In this document: piece after piece, positions 37,178 through 47,924 of the stretch
How the letters are laid out: each line of letters begins with the position of its first letter
Numbering within the stretch: the stretch's first letter is position 1
Source: DASQDN01 sp963825845
GTDB lineage: Bacteria; Acidobacteriota; Terriglobia; Bryobacterales; Bryobacteraceae
Direction of reading: 5' to 3'
Length of the DNA stretch: 64,000 bases
NCBI GenBank assembly: GCA_963825845.1
Contig: CAWGVL010000049.1
Coordinates: 75,799 to 139,798, forward strand
The notes under the pieces: model-generated
Databases searched by the model: none
Seen by the model: the letters and a program-made list of their open reading frames with translations, nothing else
Told to the model about the DNA's origin: nothing
Made by a program: the position numbers and the translations under genes

Positions 37178-38602
37178 ATGCCACGGGCCCTTCCCCAGAG
37201 TTCTCGCTTCTTGTACGTCGCCGGTACAGCTATATTCACGCTCGGCTCGGTCTTCGATGCGAATCGGCCGGAGATCCACGAGGACATACTTGAGCATTTC
37301 AAATACGGCTCGATTGGCGCAGAAGAGCGTGCGGGAATACCGTATTCGATCTGGCGTGTATTGCCACGCATGTTCCCGCAGCATCTGCCGGAGAGGCCCG
37401 GAGATGGCTACGAGCGCTTCGGATTCATCTTCGAGCCTGGAAAACAGCATCCGATCGGAACCAGCCTTCGGCAGCGTCAAGTCGAGTTTCTCGGCCTGAA
37501 CTGTGCCGTGTGTCACACCGGGACTGTTCGGGACACCCAGGGAGGGCCGCGTCAGATCGTCCTCGGCATGCCTGCTCACCAGATTGACTTGCGTCGTACC
37601 AAAGATTCCTATTCAAAACCATTGCTGATCCGCAGTTCACTCCTGAGAATGTCTGGGCTGCGATTCGCGCAGACAACCCAGGCGTTTCCTGGCTCGAAGG
37701 GCTGATTTATCGATGGTTCGTTATCCCACGTACTAAAGACGTCGCTGCCCGATTGTCTGCTGAAAGCGCCTGGTTCGATGCTCGTCCACCCCAAGGACCC
37801 GGCCGCGTCGATACCTTCAATCCCATATAAAGTCATGTTCGGTTTTGAGATGAAGGCTGACAAAGCAGTCGGTACGGTGGACCTGCCATCGCTTTGGAAC
37901 CAGAAGATCCGAGATGGAATGTGGCTCCATTGGGACGGCAACAATAATCTGGTTACGGAGCGAAACAAGAGCGCAGCGATTGGGGCCGGCTGTTCGGAGT
38001 CGTCGCTAGACCTCCCGTCGATGAAACGTGTCGAAGATTGGATCTGGGCGTTGTCGCCTCCAATGTTTCCCGCGGCGCACATCGATCGTACTTTCGCGCT
38101 CGCCAGGAGCGCCGGTTTTCAAATTCCACTGTGCGAATTGTCATGAGTCTGGTGGAGGCCGGGTGGGACAAGTGACGCCAGTTGCAGAACTGCGTACAGA
38201 TCCCGAACGCGTCAACTGCTTCTCGCCAGCATTGGCGGCGAAGATGAATACTTCGGGAGCCGGCCGACCATGGAAGTTCTCTCATTTCCGCAAGACTGAT
38301 GGCTACGCTGCGATGCCACTCGACGGCGTTTGGCTGCGAGCGCCCTATCTACACAACGGAAGTGTACCGACCATACGCGATCTGCTCGAGAAACCCGAAA
38401 ACCGTCCCTCTGTGTTCTGGCGCGGCTACGATGTCTACGACTATAAAGCCTGGGTTTCATATGGAGCGGCACGGAAGCCGAGACTGCAGGCTTTCGCTAC
38501 GACACCAGCGTCCGAGGCAACAGCAACGCCGGCCACGCCTATGACACAGAGCTTAAAGCGAAAGACAAAGAAGCCTTGCTGGAGTATCTGAAAACTCTTT
38601 AG
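37178..38602 (+). CDS. Cytochrome c domain protein, di-haem, interrupted by frameshifts
   Basis: ATG 37178 follows an AGGAGG six bases upstream. The first frame gives a membrane or signal start (FLYVAGTAIFTLGSVFDANR) and a haem site (NCAVCH, C109-H113). After a shift near 37600, frame two continues DNPGVSWLEGLIYRWFVIPR and TVDLPSLWNQKIRDGMWLHWDG. After another near 38110 a second haem site appears (CANCHESGGG), followed by TDGYAAMPLDGVWLRAPYLH. A last shift near 38500 leads to AKDKEALLEYLKTL at the end. The layout resembles large soluble cytochromes that accompany oxidases and peroxidases. Substrate and partner are unknown. Confidence 0.72.
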
Positions 38603-38674
38603 CCTACGCGGTGTCCGACGCGCCCTGCACGCGGTATCAGCATCGCAAAATCATCTGCTAGCTTGGTGTTTCGG

Positions 38675-40311
38675 ATGATTTCCTTCTCAAACATCAACAA
38701 ACAGTATGGCAAGCAGTTGGTATTCGTAGACGCGTCCTTTCAATTGAATCCCGGCGAAAAGGTTGGATTAGTAGGCCCGAACGGCGCGGGCAAGACGACG
38801 CTTTTCCGGATGATCGTCGGCGACGAAGCTCCGGACGAAGGCGAAGTCACGGTTCCCAAGAAACTCACAATAGGTTATTTCCGCCAAGATGTTGAAGAAA
38901 TGAAAGGCCGATCCGTCCTCGATGAGGCGATCGCGGGGAGCGGCCGCGTCGGACATCTGCACCACGAACTCGAGCATCTCCAACGAGCAATGGAGGATCC
39001 GGAACAGGTCGACAAAATGGACCGCATTCTGGAGCGATTCGGCGAGGTGCAGGAAGAGTACGAACATTTGGGTGGCTACGCCCTCGAAGCCCAAGCACGG
39101 GAGGTGCTTCACGGCCTGGGCTTCAAGGATGAGCAGATCGACGGAGATGTCGGAGCCTTGTCGGGTGGCTGGAAAATGCGCGTGGCGCTCGCTCGCGTTC
39201 TGCTCGGCCGTCCTGACGTGCTACTCATGGATGAGCCGACCAATCACCTCGACATCGAGTCCATCATTTGGCTCGAGCAATTCCTGCGTTCGTATGACGG
39301 CGCACTCCTCATGACTTCACACGACCGGGAGTTCATGAACCGGCTCGTATCCAAGATCGCGGAGATCGATGGCGGTGAGATCATCACGTATTCCGGAAAC
39401 TACGACTTCTATGAACGCGAGCGGGCGATGCGCGAGAGAAACCAGCAAGCCGCATTTGCACGTCAGCAGGCGATGCTCGCGAAGGAACAGCGTTTTATTG
39501 AACGATTCAAAGCCCACGCGGCCAAGGCAGCGCAGGTGCAGAGCCGAATCAAGGCGCTCGACAAAATAGACAAGATCGAACTGCCGAAGAAAAGGCAAGT
39601 AGTGAAGTTCGACTTCCGTGTGCCACCGCGCTCAGGAGACCTTGTAACAGTAGTTGAGGGGGTACACAAAAGCTACGGGTCACGGGTGATTTACGACGGT
39701 TTCAATCTTACGATCCGCCGTGGAGAACGTTGGGCGGTGATGGGCAGAAACGGCGCGGGTAAAACCACTTTGCTGAAGATGATCGCGGGGGCCAGTACTC
39801 CGGACAGAGGCGAAGTCCGGCCGGGCGCCAGCCTGACGATGGGGTACTTCGCTCAACAATCGCTGGATGTGCTCAGTCCCGACCTGACAATTATCGAGCA
39901 GTTACAGAAGGATTTTCCGCAGGATGGACTTGGGTCACTACGCACTCTCGCCGGCGCATTTCAATTCTCCGGCGATGATGTGGACAAGCCAATCCGCGCC
40001 CTTTCCGGCGGCGAAAGTCGCGTCTGGCAATGGCTCGCATGCTGTACAACCCTCCGAACTTCCTGGTGCTCGATGAGCCCACCAATCACCTTGACCTTGC
40101 CACTAAGGAGATGCTCGTCGAAGCGCTGAAAGGCTTTGAAGGGACGATGATTTTTGTTTCCCACGACCGCACGTTCCTGCGCGGCCTGGGATCGCGAGTA
40201 TTGGAGCTTGGCGGCGAAACGGGTACGGATCGCGAGCCGCGCGTTTATCCCGGGTCGTATGTTGAATACGTCCAGGCGCTCGGCCACGAGGCGCCCGGGA
40301 TCTATCACTGA
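38675..40311 (+). CDS. ABC-F family ATPase (EttA/YbiT/Uup type), one-base deletion
   Basis: Two ABC domains are joined by a basic coiled-coil linker, with no membrane part, as in ABC-F proteins that act on ribosomes. Domain 1 has GPNGAGKTTLFRM, ALSGGWKMRVALARVLL and LLMDEPTNHLD. Domain 2 has GRNGAGKTTLLKM and RALSGGE, then LARMLYNPPNFLVLDEPTNH in another frame. The break at about 40013-40018 is exactly one A missing from GAAAAGTCGC; restoring it gives LSGGEKSRLAMARML. I start at ATG 38675. The lost homopolymer base is most simply a sequencing error. Confidence 0.93.
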
Positions 40312-41215
40312 CGCTTGATATCCCTCATGCGTTTTGGTTTTAGGGGCTTGTCAGCTAGCCTGACGGGTCTTACCTTCTTCAGTGCTGATGTCGCAATCAG
40401 TGCGTTGGCTTCCTCGTCGTAAAGCTTAAACCAGGGAAAGCCCCATCGATTGTAGTCCTCCGCGGAAATCGGCGACGGCGGAGGCGCCTCGCCGACAATC
40501 TCGAGAAATGCTTCGCTGTTGATCAACGCGATCGACACTTCGGTGCTGTTGCTCCTGTCCCACGTCCGCACTCCGTGTCGATCAGGGTAGACTTTCTGCT
40601 CGATTGATCCACCCGCGGCAAGACCTAGGTCAGGAGTTTGAAATGATTCCAGAGCGTACATGTGAGAAAGCCGTCCCACTGATTTGGGCGGCCGATCGGG
40701 AAAAACACCGGGCTTCGGCTCAAAACTCGGACCACGAGACCACCCGTCGCCGCTCCGCTCATGATCTGCTCCTCAACCGTCCGGCCTTGTCCGAGAGGAG
40801 CAGCAACGAATTGACTGACTGTGCCGTCCCCGGTTTTGAAGCCATCCAGCCACGGTTGCAAAGGGCACACGAGGTAGTTCTGAGGATCCCTTCTCAAGAG
40901 AGACGGATAAGGCTCACCGGTGATGGCATTGACTATACCCGAGGCGACTTGAACCGCGTTAGGCTTCCACTCGGCAGCCTGGAATGAGATCCACACGGCC
41001 TCCCACTGATACATGGGGATGAAGTGCGAAGCCCCATTGAGAAGTCCCCGCGCAATCCGATTCGCATATTCGGAGACGCAATACAGAGGAAAGGAGCCCA
41101 GTGACGGCGGCAGTGGATATGTTGAACCGTCAGTTGGAACGCGCAAGGTTCGTTCTAGCCGGAAAGAAAAGCGCGCTCCGATCTCAAGCCGGTTGTCACG
41201 GAGTCTGATCCTCAT
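40305..41215 (-). CDS. Unknown conserved protein, partner of the protease-nuclease fusion (one frameshift)
   Basis: The reading from 41215 gives 196 codons, with a shift near 40650 into a second frame ending at 40305, about 303 residues together. Visible features are an N-terminal segment rich in aromatic and basic residues, FIPMYQWEAVWISFQAAEWK, a central VNAITGEPYPSLLRRDPQNY, LVCPLQPWLDGFKTGDGTVS, QFVAAPLGQGRTVEEQ and, after the shift, KVYPDRHGVRTWD and NRWGFPWFKLYDE. There is no signal peptide or membrane helix. I do not recognise a named domain. It follows the protease-nuclease gene by 6 bases, so the two are one operon. It could be a regulator, immunity protein or processing target. Confidence 0.65.
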
Positions 41216-41221
41216 CCGCTA

Positions 41222-43064
41222 CTACAATACGATGTCGTCCAAGTTAACGACCTCGCGAATCGCAAAAACCTCCTGCTTGCGGAGAGGGTCGGCACTCCTG
41301 ACCTTCTCACCGAAATCGAGCATCGCCTGCCGCTCGACTTCCACAACCGGAACCTGATACGTCCGGAACTGGCCAAATACAAATTCAATATTCGACAGGA
41401 GGTCGCTCTGGCTCAGCATATACGCGGTCGCATGCAACTTCCTCTTGTCCCCATTGACGACAGCGACCACTTTCCAGAATCGCTGTGGAATCGATATCCC
41501 GCGATACTGCGGATCGTCGGATGCAAATACCGGCCCCGTGAATACATTCACCTTTAAATTTTTGGCATTTGTGTTCGTAAGGATATAGTCCTCGAGATCG
41601 TTCCAGTTCCCCTGGTTTAGCCGGGCGTGCTGAGGAGTGGCATTCGTATAGAAAAACGTGTCGTTATTTGCCTGTTTCGCTTCGCTGCTGGCGCCCCAAA
41701 CAGGATCGAGCCGCCGAACCATGTGCCCCCGATCAAGGTCGTTGTCGGCATACAGTTCGTTGCCGGTCTGCTGCGACGCCTCAATTCGCGGATCAAGGAA
41801 CCATTTATCCTCGGAGCGCCGGATGTTAGTAGAGGTTGCCCCATCGATATTGCACGCTGTGAAGAACGTCAGCCGCCGCGCTGCGTTCATCACGATCGAG
41901 AAGTGAGTGTAACGGAGCACGTTGTCTGTCGTGCCCTTCACCTTGGCGACCTCATCCTTAACCGACGTCTTTATCTTCGGAATCGTCAGTCGAAGTGCGG
42001 CTGTAGAACCGAGAAACTTGTCATCGTATCCCTTGCGTCCGCTCAGGTCAGGCGCTTGTGCCTCAGAAGGCTTCTTCTTTTTGGGCTTCTCGATCAAAGC
42101 TGCGGGAACGGAGACCTGTACTTTCAATTTCTTCAGGATCTTCTTTAGTTCCTCAGCCTCTACTCCGAAGTTGTTCTCGCGAAAACTGCCGGCGAAGTGG
42201 AGTCCAATCGCACGGCCAGTTTCGATGTCGATCACGACAGAACCCGAGTTTCCACCGAGCGTAGAGCAGTCATGCGTAAACACGAAGCCACGCGGATTTC
42301 CGGTGACCTGCCCAGGCGAAAATCGTTTAACTTCGAACACGCTGCCAAATATGCCCGACACGGCAGATGCAGGATTGCGAGGATCATTCGCCGGATAACC
42401 AATTGCGGCCACAAGCTGACCGGCTTTCACTTTTCCGTCGAAAAGAAGAATTGGATCCGGGAAGCCGTCGACTCTTTGCAATCTTCACAAGCGCCACATC
42501 AGCATTTGAATCGCCCGGATCAGAAATAAATAGGACCTTGTCTATGACGACCTCGCTCGTGGTGAGGATGTTATGCTCTTCTCGAAAGTCGATCCGCGCC
42601 TCTAGTTTCCCAAGCGGGCCGGAAACAAAGGGAAATGATGCGCCCTGCTTCCGAGCGAAGATCGATGCGACGTGCCGGTTTGTAATCGCGACGTCTTCCC
42701 CGACCATCCACGCGGTGCCGGCATAGGGTAAGGACGGATGATTTTTCAATTCCAGCCGGCCCACCGAGCGAATAGCCGCTTCGAGTTTGCTTCGCTGTGG
42801 ATCCAGAATCGACCGCCAGTTGCTCGCTTGTGGTTCCTCGAACGTGTTATTCCGGACAAGAAGCGCGGGACGCTTGAACACGTCGGCAATGACGATTGCT
42901 TCGAAGCCAATCTCAACACCGGGAGCCCGCTCGAGCATCCGAATGGGTCGCTCGCTCAAATCTGCAGCTACGGCGGGTGTTCGTCTCGCATCCCGAAGCC
43001 TGCTAAGAAACTCGTCGTTCAGCTTGTTATTCAAATCCGGCGCTGCCGCCGCAACTCCAGCCAT
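41222..43064 (-). CDS. Trypsin-like serine protease fused to DNA/RNA non-specific endonuclease (one frameshift)
   Basis: The N-terminal 110 residues have no signal peptide. A V8/trypsin-2-type protease domain follows: H131 in AITNRHVASI, D189 in SNADVALVKI and the serine in STLGGNSGSVVID. A one-base shift near 42470 separates Asp and Ser; rejoining gives ALVKIQRVDGFPDPILLFDG. After a lysine-rich linker (IEKPKKKKPSEAQ) comes a NUC1/EndoG-like domain with the catalytic DRGH motif (NDLDRGHMVRRLDPVWG) and the metal-binding Asn region NATPQHARLNQGNWNDLEDY. The product, about 610 residues, joins two destructive activities in one cytoplasmic protein, which suggests a regulated conflict effector. A partner gene follows 6 bases later. 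Confidence 0.85.
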
Positions 43065-43214
43065 CGGATTACCTCCTGAGGGTCAATGATCCACCCATTT
43101 CCAGAAAAATACAATCATTTTGCTTTGTGACTTTTATCGTGCCTGTCGTGCGAGCAAAACCCTAAGTAAATCGTCCGATTATGTACAAATAATGCGCGGC
43201 CGGAGTTGGAGGCC

Positions 43215-46200
43215 TCACGGGAAGCGCGCGCGAACCGACTGGGAAGTTCCCTGGGCGTTTGTAAGCGTCACGCCTACATCACTTAACGTTGCATTCTGCA
43301 CAGTGAATGGCTGCGTGAACGTAAACTGCCCACCAAATTCCGAAGACCGCGCGTCGCCAAACCACTGGCGAGCCGCTGCATCCGTCTGAATCGTAATTTG
43401 CGATGCGTCGAGCCGGCTACCCGAGGCAGGTGTGAATTGGAATGTAGCGCTTGTGACTTCCCGAGTCGTCGAGAATCCCGAAACAATTACCTCGAATCCT
43501 CCGGCGGTCGCGTTCAAACGGGCACTGCTGATTACGGGCGCCGTGCGATCGACTCGAAGCGACTTTGCCGGCGCGGGCGACGGCGTAACGTCGAAATCGC
43601 CGGCTGTCAACGAGACATCCAGATTGATGATGCCGGCGACCGATCCGGTCTGGAGCGCGAATTGGGGTACCGCGAATACGGCTTCTGTGCTATCGGCAGG
43701 TATCTCAAAATCCACAGCTCGACTCCCGTCGACGAACCTTATTGACGGGTCGTCGACATTCAAGCCCGGATCCGGTGTGAAGCGAAGTTGAAGTCGCCCG
43801 CGAAGGCTCGTCGGATACGCCGAGTCGATCGTCACACGCACTCGGGGCTGCTGAGCGGGCGCAACGATGTCGGGGAGATCGCCGAAGCTGACATTCGGCG
43901 TGCGAGCCGGAAGAACACGCAACTCGATCACGCTCGTGGCAATTCCGCGATCTGCGTCAGCCACCCGAACCGTAAACCTATAAACGCCAACAGTAGACGC
44001 AGTCCCGGACAATGTGCCGGTCGAGCCGAGTTCAACCCCGGGCGGCATGGCTCCCTCTGCGATCGACCACCCATACGGTCCACGGCCACCGCTGGCTTGC
44101 AGCGTCTCAGCGTACGCTGTGCCCAAAATGGCATCTGTTAATCGACTGGGAGCGGTAATCCGCAGCGCCGATGGATTGACATTGATCGAGCACGCTCTGC
44201 TCGTAGTTTTCGAACCGGCATCGCTTGCCCGAATCGTGAATTCAAACGTACCGACGTCGGTTGCCGTACCCGCAATAGCTCCGGTTTGCGGTCCTAGCGT
44301 TAACCCTCCAGGCAATGCCCCTGAAGCAATGGCCCACGCAACGGGCGCATCCCCTCCGGTCAACGACAACGATGACGAATACGCCTCTCCGATGACCGCA
44401 GACGGCGTCGGACAAGCCGTTATCACGAACCCGCCCCCTACGATCACATCGAATTGGCGCTCGCCCTGGTTGCCAGCGGAGTCGGCGACGCGCGCAGTGA
44501 TGCGGAAAGTTCCAGAGGCGCTCGGCGTACCGCCGATCTGCCCCGTGGCCGAGTTCAGGCTCAACCCGGCAGGCAGGGCTCCGGCACTGATCGTCCAGTT
44601 ACGCGGAGGGGCTCCGCCAGATGCTTCCAAAGTAGAGTTGTAGGCAACTCCTACTTCCGCAGCGGGTAGCGCTGATGTTGTAATCGTCAATTCGGGGACG
44701 ACCTGAATTGCACACGTGCGATCGGCGATCGAAGTAGCCTGATCGGATACGCGAATCGCGAACTCAGCCGTGCCCGCCGTAGTTGGAGGTCCGGAAAGAA
44801 CCCCGGTCTCCAAAGCAAGGACCACTCCGGCTGGGAGGCTACCCGAAACGATAGACCATGTGTACGGCGCCTGTCCTCCGGCTGCTGCCAATGTCCCCTC
44901 ATACGCTCTGCCGACCATTGCCACCGCCGGAGGGCAAGATGGTATCGCGATACCTGTCGCAACTGCTGCCGTGTATGTCCGTTGAGCTGAACCACCGGAG
45001 GCGTCCGTCAACTGCACGGTGAAGGTGAATCGGCCTTGTTGCGACGGCTGACCGGTTATGGCTCCCAGGGACTCGTCCAATAGAAGTCCCGGGGGCAACG
45101 ATCCCGCCACTGTTGTCCATCGATACGGGGCGGTTCCACCGACGGCGCGTAACGTGAACGAGTAGGGCGCCCTCGTGGTCGCGTCCGGAACCACCTCGGT
45201 CAGAATTTGCAACGCACTCGAAATGGTGACAGTGCAAGTTCGTGTCGCAAAGCGTGCCGCGGCATCACTTACGTTAAGCGTGAAGTTGAACGCGCCCGAC
45301 AGGATGGGGGTTCCGGAAATCGCTCCCGTTGAAGAGGTCAATGAAAGCCCTGGAGGTAGTTGTCCGGATGTTACTGACCACGAATACGGCGGCGCGCCGC
45401 CCGTCGCAGTGAGCGGGGCAGCGTAGTTTGTGCCTACCAACCCCGTTGCCGCCGGGCATGCCGGGATTGTGAGAGACGCCGCTACCGTGATCGTAACGGG
45501 ACGTTCCGCTGTACGCGAGTCCGCATCCGACACTCGCAAAACGACGGGAAATGATCCCGCTGCTGAAGGTGTGCCGGAGATTCTACCCGCTGCCGATAGA
45601 GTCAGGCCTGCGGGCAAGCTTCCCGACCCGACAGACCATGCGTAAGGCGGTCGGCCACCGGTCGCGGACAGAGTTTGGTTGTACTCAGCGCCGACAGTGG
45701 CAATTGAAACTGCGGTCGTTGTGATACTAAGCGGGGATATGGCGGCGTTGATCACGATCCGGAGTTGGCGGGTTGCGGACTGATCTGCCGCATCGGTCAC
45801 GCGGACGGTGAAATCGAAACTTCCCGCAGTTGTCGGCGTACCCGAAATCGCTCCGTTTGCGCCCAGGGCGAGCCCCTGAGGAAACGTTCCGGCCGAAGCA
45901 GTCCAACTGTATGGCGGCGTGCCTCCGGACGCAGCTATGCTGCCCGTATAGGCTTGGCCGACCGTACCAGGGGCGAGCGTAGTAGTGGAGATCGATGGAA
46001 CTGCGGGCGCGTTCACTCTGATTTGGAGCTGGCGCGTCGCGGACTGGCTTGCCGAATCGGTCACGCGCGCCGTGAAATCGAACGTGCCGGCGGCTGTAGG
46101 TGAACCGGAGATGCTGCCGTTCGCATTCAGCGTCAAGCCTTGCGGGAACGTCCCCGCGGATGCTGTCCATGCGTACGGAGGTGTTCCTCCCGTTGCGGTA

Positions 46201-47924
46201 ATAGTACCCGTATACGCTTGGCCTACGGTTCCCGCTGGAAGCGCAGTTGTCGAAATAGTGGGCGCAGCGGCGGCACTGATTGTGATCTGGAGTTGGCGCG
46301 TCGCAGACTGACTTGCCGCATCCGTCACACGAACCGTAAATGTAGACGCGCCGGCGGTCGTCGGTGTGCCCGAGATCGCGCCGTCCGCTCCGAGCGCGAG
46401 GCCAGCGGGCAAGGCGCCGGCTGATACAGCCCAGCTATGCGGTGGTGTGCCGCCACTCGCACTCAGGCTCCTCGCGTACGACTGACCGACAGTACCTCCG
46501 GGAAGAGAACTGGTTGAGATCGTTAGCGCAGGTGCATTGATGGTGATCTGCAATTGACGAGTTGAAGACTGATTCGCCGCATCCGTAACATTCGCAGTGA
46601 ACGTGAAGTTCCCCACAGAGGTTGCCGTACCCGAAATGGCGCCATTCGCACCAAGAGATACACCCTCGGGAAGCGCTCCACCCGACGCTGTCCAGTTGTA
46701 AGGCGGCGTTCCGCCGGTGGCTGTGACGGTGGCAGAATAAGCCTGACCGACCGTCCCGGCAGGTAGGGTGCTGGTTGTTATGGTGGGGGCCGGCGCGGCA
46801 TTGACGGTTATCTGCAGTTGGCGCGTAGACGACTGAGTCGCCGCATCGGTAACGCGCACGGTAAAAGTCGGGTTGCCGGCCGTGGTGGGTGTGCCCGAGA
46901 TAGCTCCGTCTGCGGCGAGGGAAAGGCCTGCGGGCAGAGTTCCGGCGGATACGGACCACGCGTACGGCGGCTTGCCGCCGCTGGCTGCGAGCGTTGCAGT
47001 ATACGCCTGCCGTACCGTTCCAGTGGGCAGACTGGTCGTGCTGATCGTCGGGGCTGGCGGAGCTCCGACGGTGATTTGCAGCGGAGCAGTAGACGATTGA
47101 TTCGAAGCGTCAGTCACACGTACTGTAAACGTCGAGTTCCCAGCTGTTGCCGGGATCCCGGTTATCGCGCCACTCGCGCCGAGTGAGAGACCGGATGGAA
47201 GATTCCCAGCAGATATCGTCCAACTATAGGGAGGAGTGCCACCGCTCGCCGAGAGATTGGCTGTATACGCCTGTCCTACCGTGGCGGCCGGCAGAGTGGT
47301 AGTCGAAAGAGAAACTGCGGGCGCGTTGATTGTGATCCGAAGCTGTCGTGTTGCCGTTTGGTTCGTGGCGTCTGTCACGGTAGCCGTGAAATCCGATACT
47401 CCGGCCGTAGTTGGCGTTCCAGAAATCGCGCCGCTGCTCGGGTTTAAGGTGAGTCCCGTGGGTAATGATCCTGCCGATATCGACCAGGCGTAAGGTTCAG
47501 TTCCACCACTGGCGGTCAGACCCGCGCTGTACATCGCGCCTACGGTCCCGTTCGCGAGGGTGCTTGTCTGAACACTCAGCGGCTCGCCGGAAGCAACCAC
47601 GATCCGGAACTGCTGAGAGTCGGAATCGTCGCCAGAGCGCACTTGTGCGGTAAAACGATACTCACCGGCCGTTGTCGGGATTCCGGCAATCGTACCGGTG
47701 ATGTTCAGGAGCGTCAATCCTGGAGGCAGTGATCCGGCAGTGATTTGCCACGTGTAGGGCTGGTCGCCTCCACGGGCCTCCAGGTTCGTCAGATACGGGA
47801 CGCCGCCACGGCCATCGGGAAGGTCCGATTTAGTCTCGATTTTTGGATTGCGTTGCGCAAATGCGCCGCCCGCAACCAGAGCAGCCAGAAGGAGAAGACG
47901 GGACAACGAGCGCAGAGAGTTCAT
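43215..47924 (-). CDS. Giant secreted protein with 15 Ig-like (He_PIG) repeats
   Basis: The 1569-residue product begins with a signal peptide (RLLLLAALVAGGAFAQ). It then has 15 tandem units of about 85-90 residues, each with the pattern of aromatic-x-L-x-A-S/T-GG-x-PPY-x-W, then LPxGLxL, ISGTPTxAG and FTVRVTDA, the putative-Ig (He_PIG) domain. The last roughly 250 residues form a different beta-rich end (NVSFGDLPDIVAPAQQPRVR). There is no sortase or membrane anchor. It is the last gene of a three-gene operon and starts 4 bases inside the previous stop. It probably forms an extended surface adhesin or matrix protein. The 4.7 kb frame is intact, unlike many neighbours. Confidence 0.92.
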   Translation of the reverse strand: MNSLRSLSRLLLLAALVAGGAFAQRNPKIETKSDLPDGRGGVPYLTNLEARGGDQPYTWQITAGSLPPGLTLLNITGTIAGIPTTAGEYRFTAQVRSGDDSDSQQFRIVVASGEPLSVQTSTLANGTVGAMYSAGLTASGGTEPYAWSISAGSLPTGLTLNPSSGAISGTPTTAGVSDFTATVTDATNQTATRQLRITINAPAVSLSTTTLPAATVGQAYTANLSASGGTPPYSWTISAGNLPSGLSLGASGAITGIPATAGNSTFTVRVTDASNQSSTAPLQITVGAPPAPTISTTSLPTGTVRQAYTATLAASGGKPPYAWSVSAGTLPAGLSLAADGAISGTPTTAGNPTFTVRVTDAATQSSTRQLQITVNAAPAPTITTSTLPAGTVGQAYSATVTATGGTPPYNWTASGGALPEGVSLGANGAISGTATSVGNFTFTANVTDAANQSSTRQLQITINAPALTISTSSLPGGTVGQSYARSLSASGGTPPHSWAVSAGALPAGLALGADGAISGTPTTAGASTFTVRVTDAASQSATRQLQITISAAAAPTISTTALPAGTVGQAYTGTITATGGTPPYAWTASAGTFPQGLTLNANGSISGSPTAAGTFDFTARVTDSASQSATRQLQIRVNAPAVPSISTTTLAPGTVGQAYTGSIAASGGTPPYSWTASAGTFPQGLALGANGAISGTPTTAGSFDFTVRVTDAADQSATRQLRIVINAAISPLSITTTAVSIATVGAEYNQTLSATGGRPPYAWSVGSGSLPAGLTLSAAGRISGTPSAAGSFPVVLRVSDADSRTAERPVTITVAASLTIPACPAATGLVGTNYAAPLTATGGAPPYSWSVTSGQLPPGLSLTSSTGAISGTPILSGAFNFTLNVSDAAARFATRTCTVTISSALQILTEVVPDATTRAPYSFTLRAVGGTAPYRWTTVAGSLPPGLLLDESLGAITGQPSQQGRFTFTVQLTDASGGSAQRTYTAAVATGIAIPSCPPAVAMVGRAYEGTLAAAGGQAPYTWSIVSGSLPAGVVLALETGVLSGPPTTAGTAEFAIRVSDQATSIADRTCAIQVVPELTITTSALPAAEVGVAYNSTLEASGGAPPRNWTISAGALPAGLSLNSATGQIGGTPSASGTFRITARVADSAGNQGERQFDVIVGGGFVITACPTPSAVIGEAYSSSLSLTGGDAPVAWAIASGALPGGLTLGPQTGAIAGTATDVGTFEFTIRASDAGSKTTSRACSINVNPSALRITAPSRLTDAILGTAYAETLQASGGRGPYGWSIAEGAMPPGVELGSTGTLSGTASTVGVYRFTVRVADADRGIATSVIELRVLPARTPNVSFGDLPDIVAPAQQPRVRVTIDSAYPTSLRGRLQLRFTPDPGLNVDDPSIRFVDGSRAVDFEIPADSTEAVFAVPQFALQTGSVAGIINLDVSLTAGDFDVTPSPAPAKSLRVDRTAPVISSARLNATAGGFEVIVSGFSTTREVTSATFQFTPASGSRLDASQITIQTDAAARQWFGDARSSEFGGQFTFTQPFTVQNATLSDVGVTLTNAQGTSQSVRARFP
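43920..47840 (-). repeat. Tandem repeat array encoding 15 Ig-like units
   Basis: Units of about 255-270 bases recur with strong protein-level and weaker DNA-level identity. The best-conserved DNA word encodes GTVGQAYTAT and the GGTPPY turn. Units 3-8 are the most alike, suggesting recent expansion, while units 9-15 have diverged. Such arrays are prone to recombination and to collapse in assemblies. Confidence 0.85.

Noticed and set aside
40305..43064. Protease-nuclease gene as part of a known STAND or Avs-type defence locus
   Set aside because: No STAND NTPase, TIR, helicase or methylase gene is adjacent; flanking genes are an ABC-F ATPase and a surface-protein operon. The defence role remains only a hypothesis.
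43215..47924. Regular 255-270 base periodicity that could be taken for a large DNA repeat or CRISPR-like array
   Set aside because: The period matches complete Ig-like protein units inside one intact frame; repeats are not short, not palindromic and not separated by unique spacers. No CRISPR array or cas gene was seen anywhere in the window.
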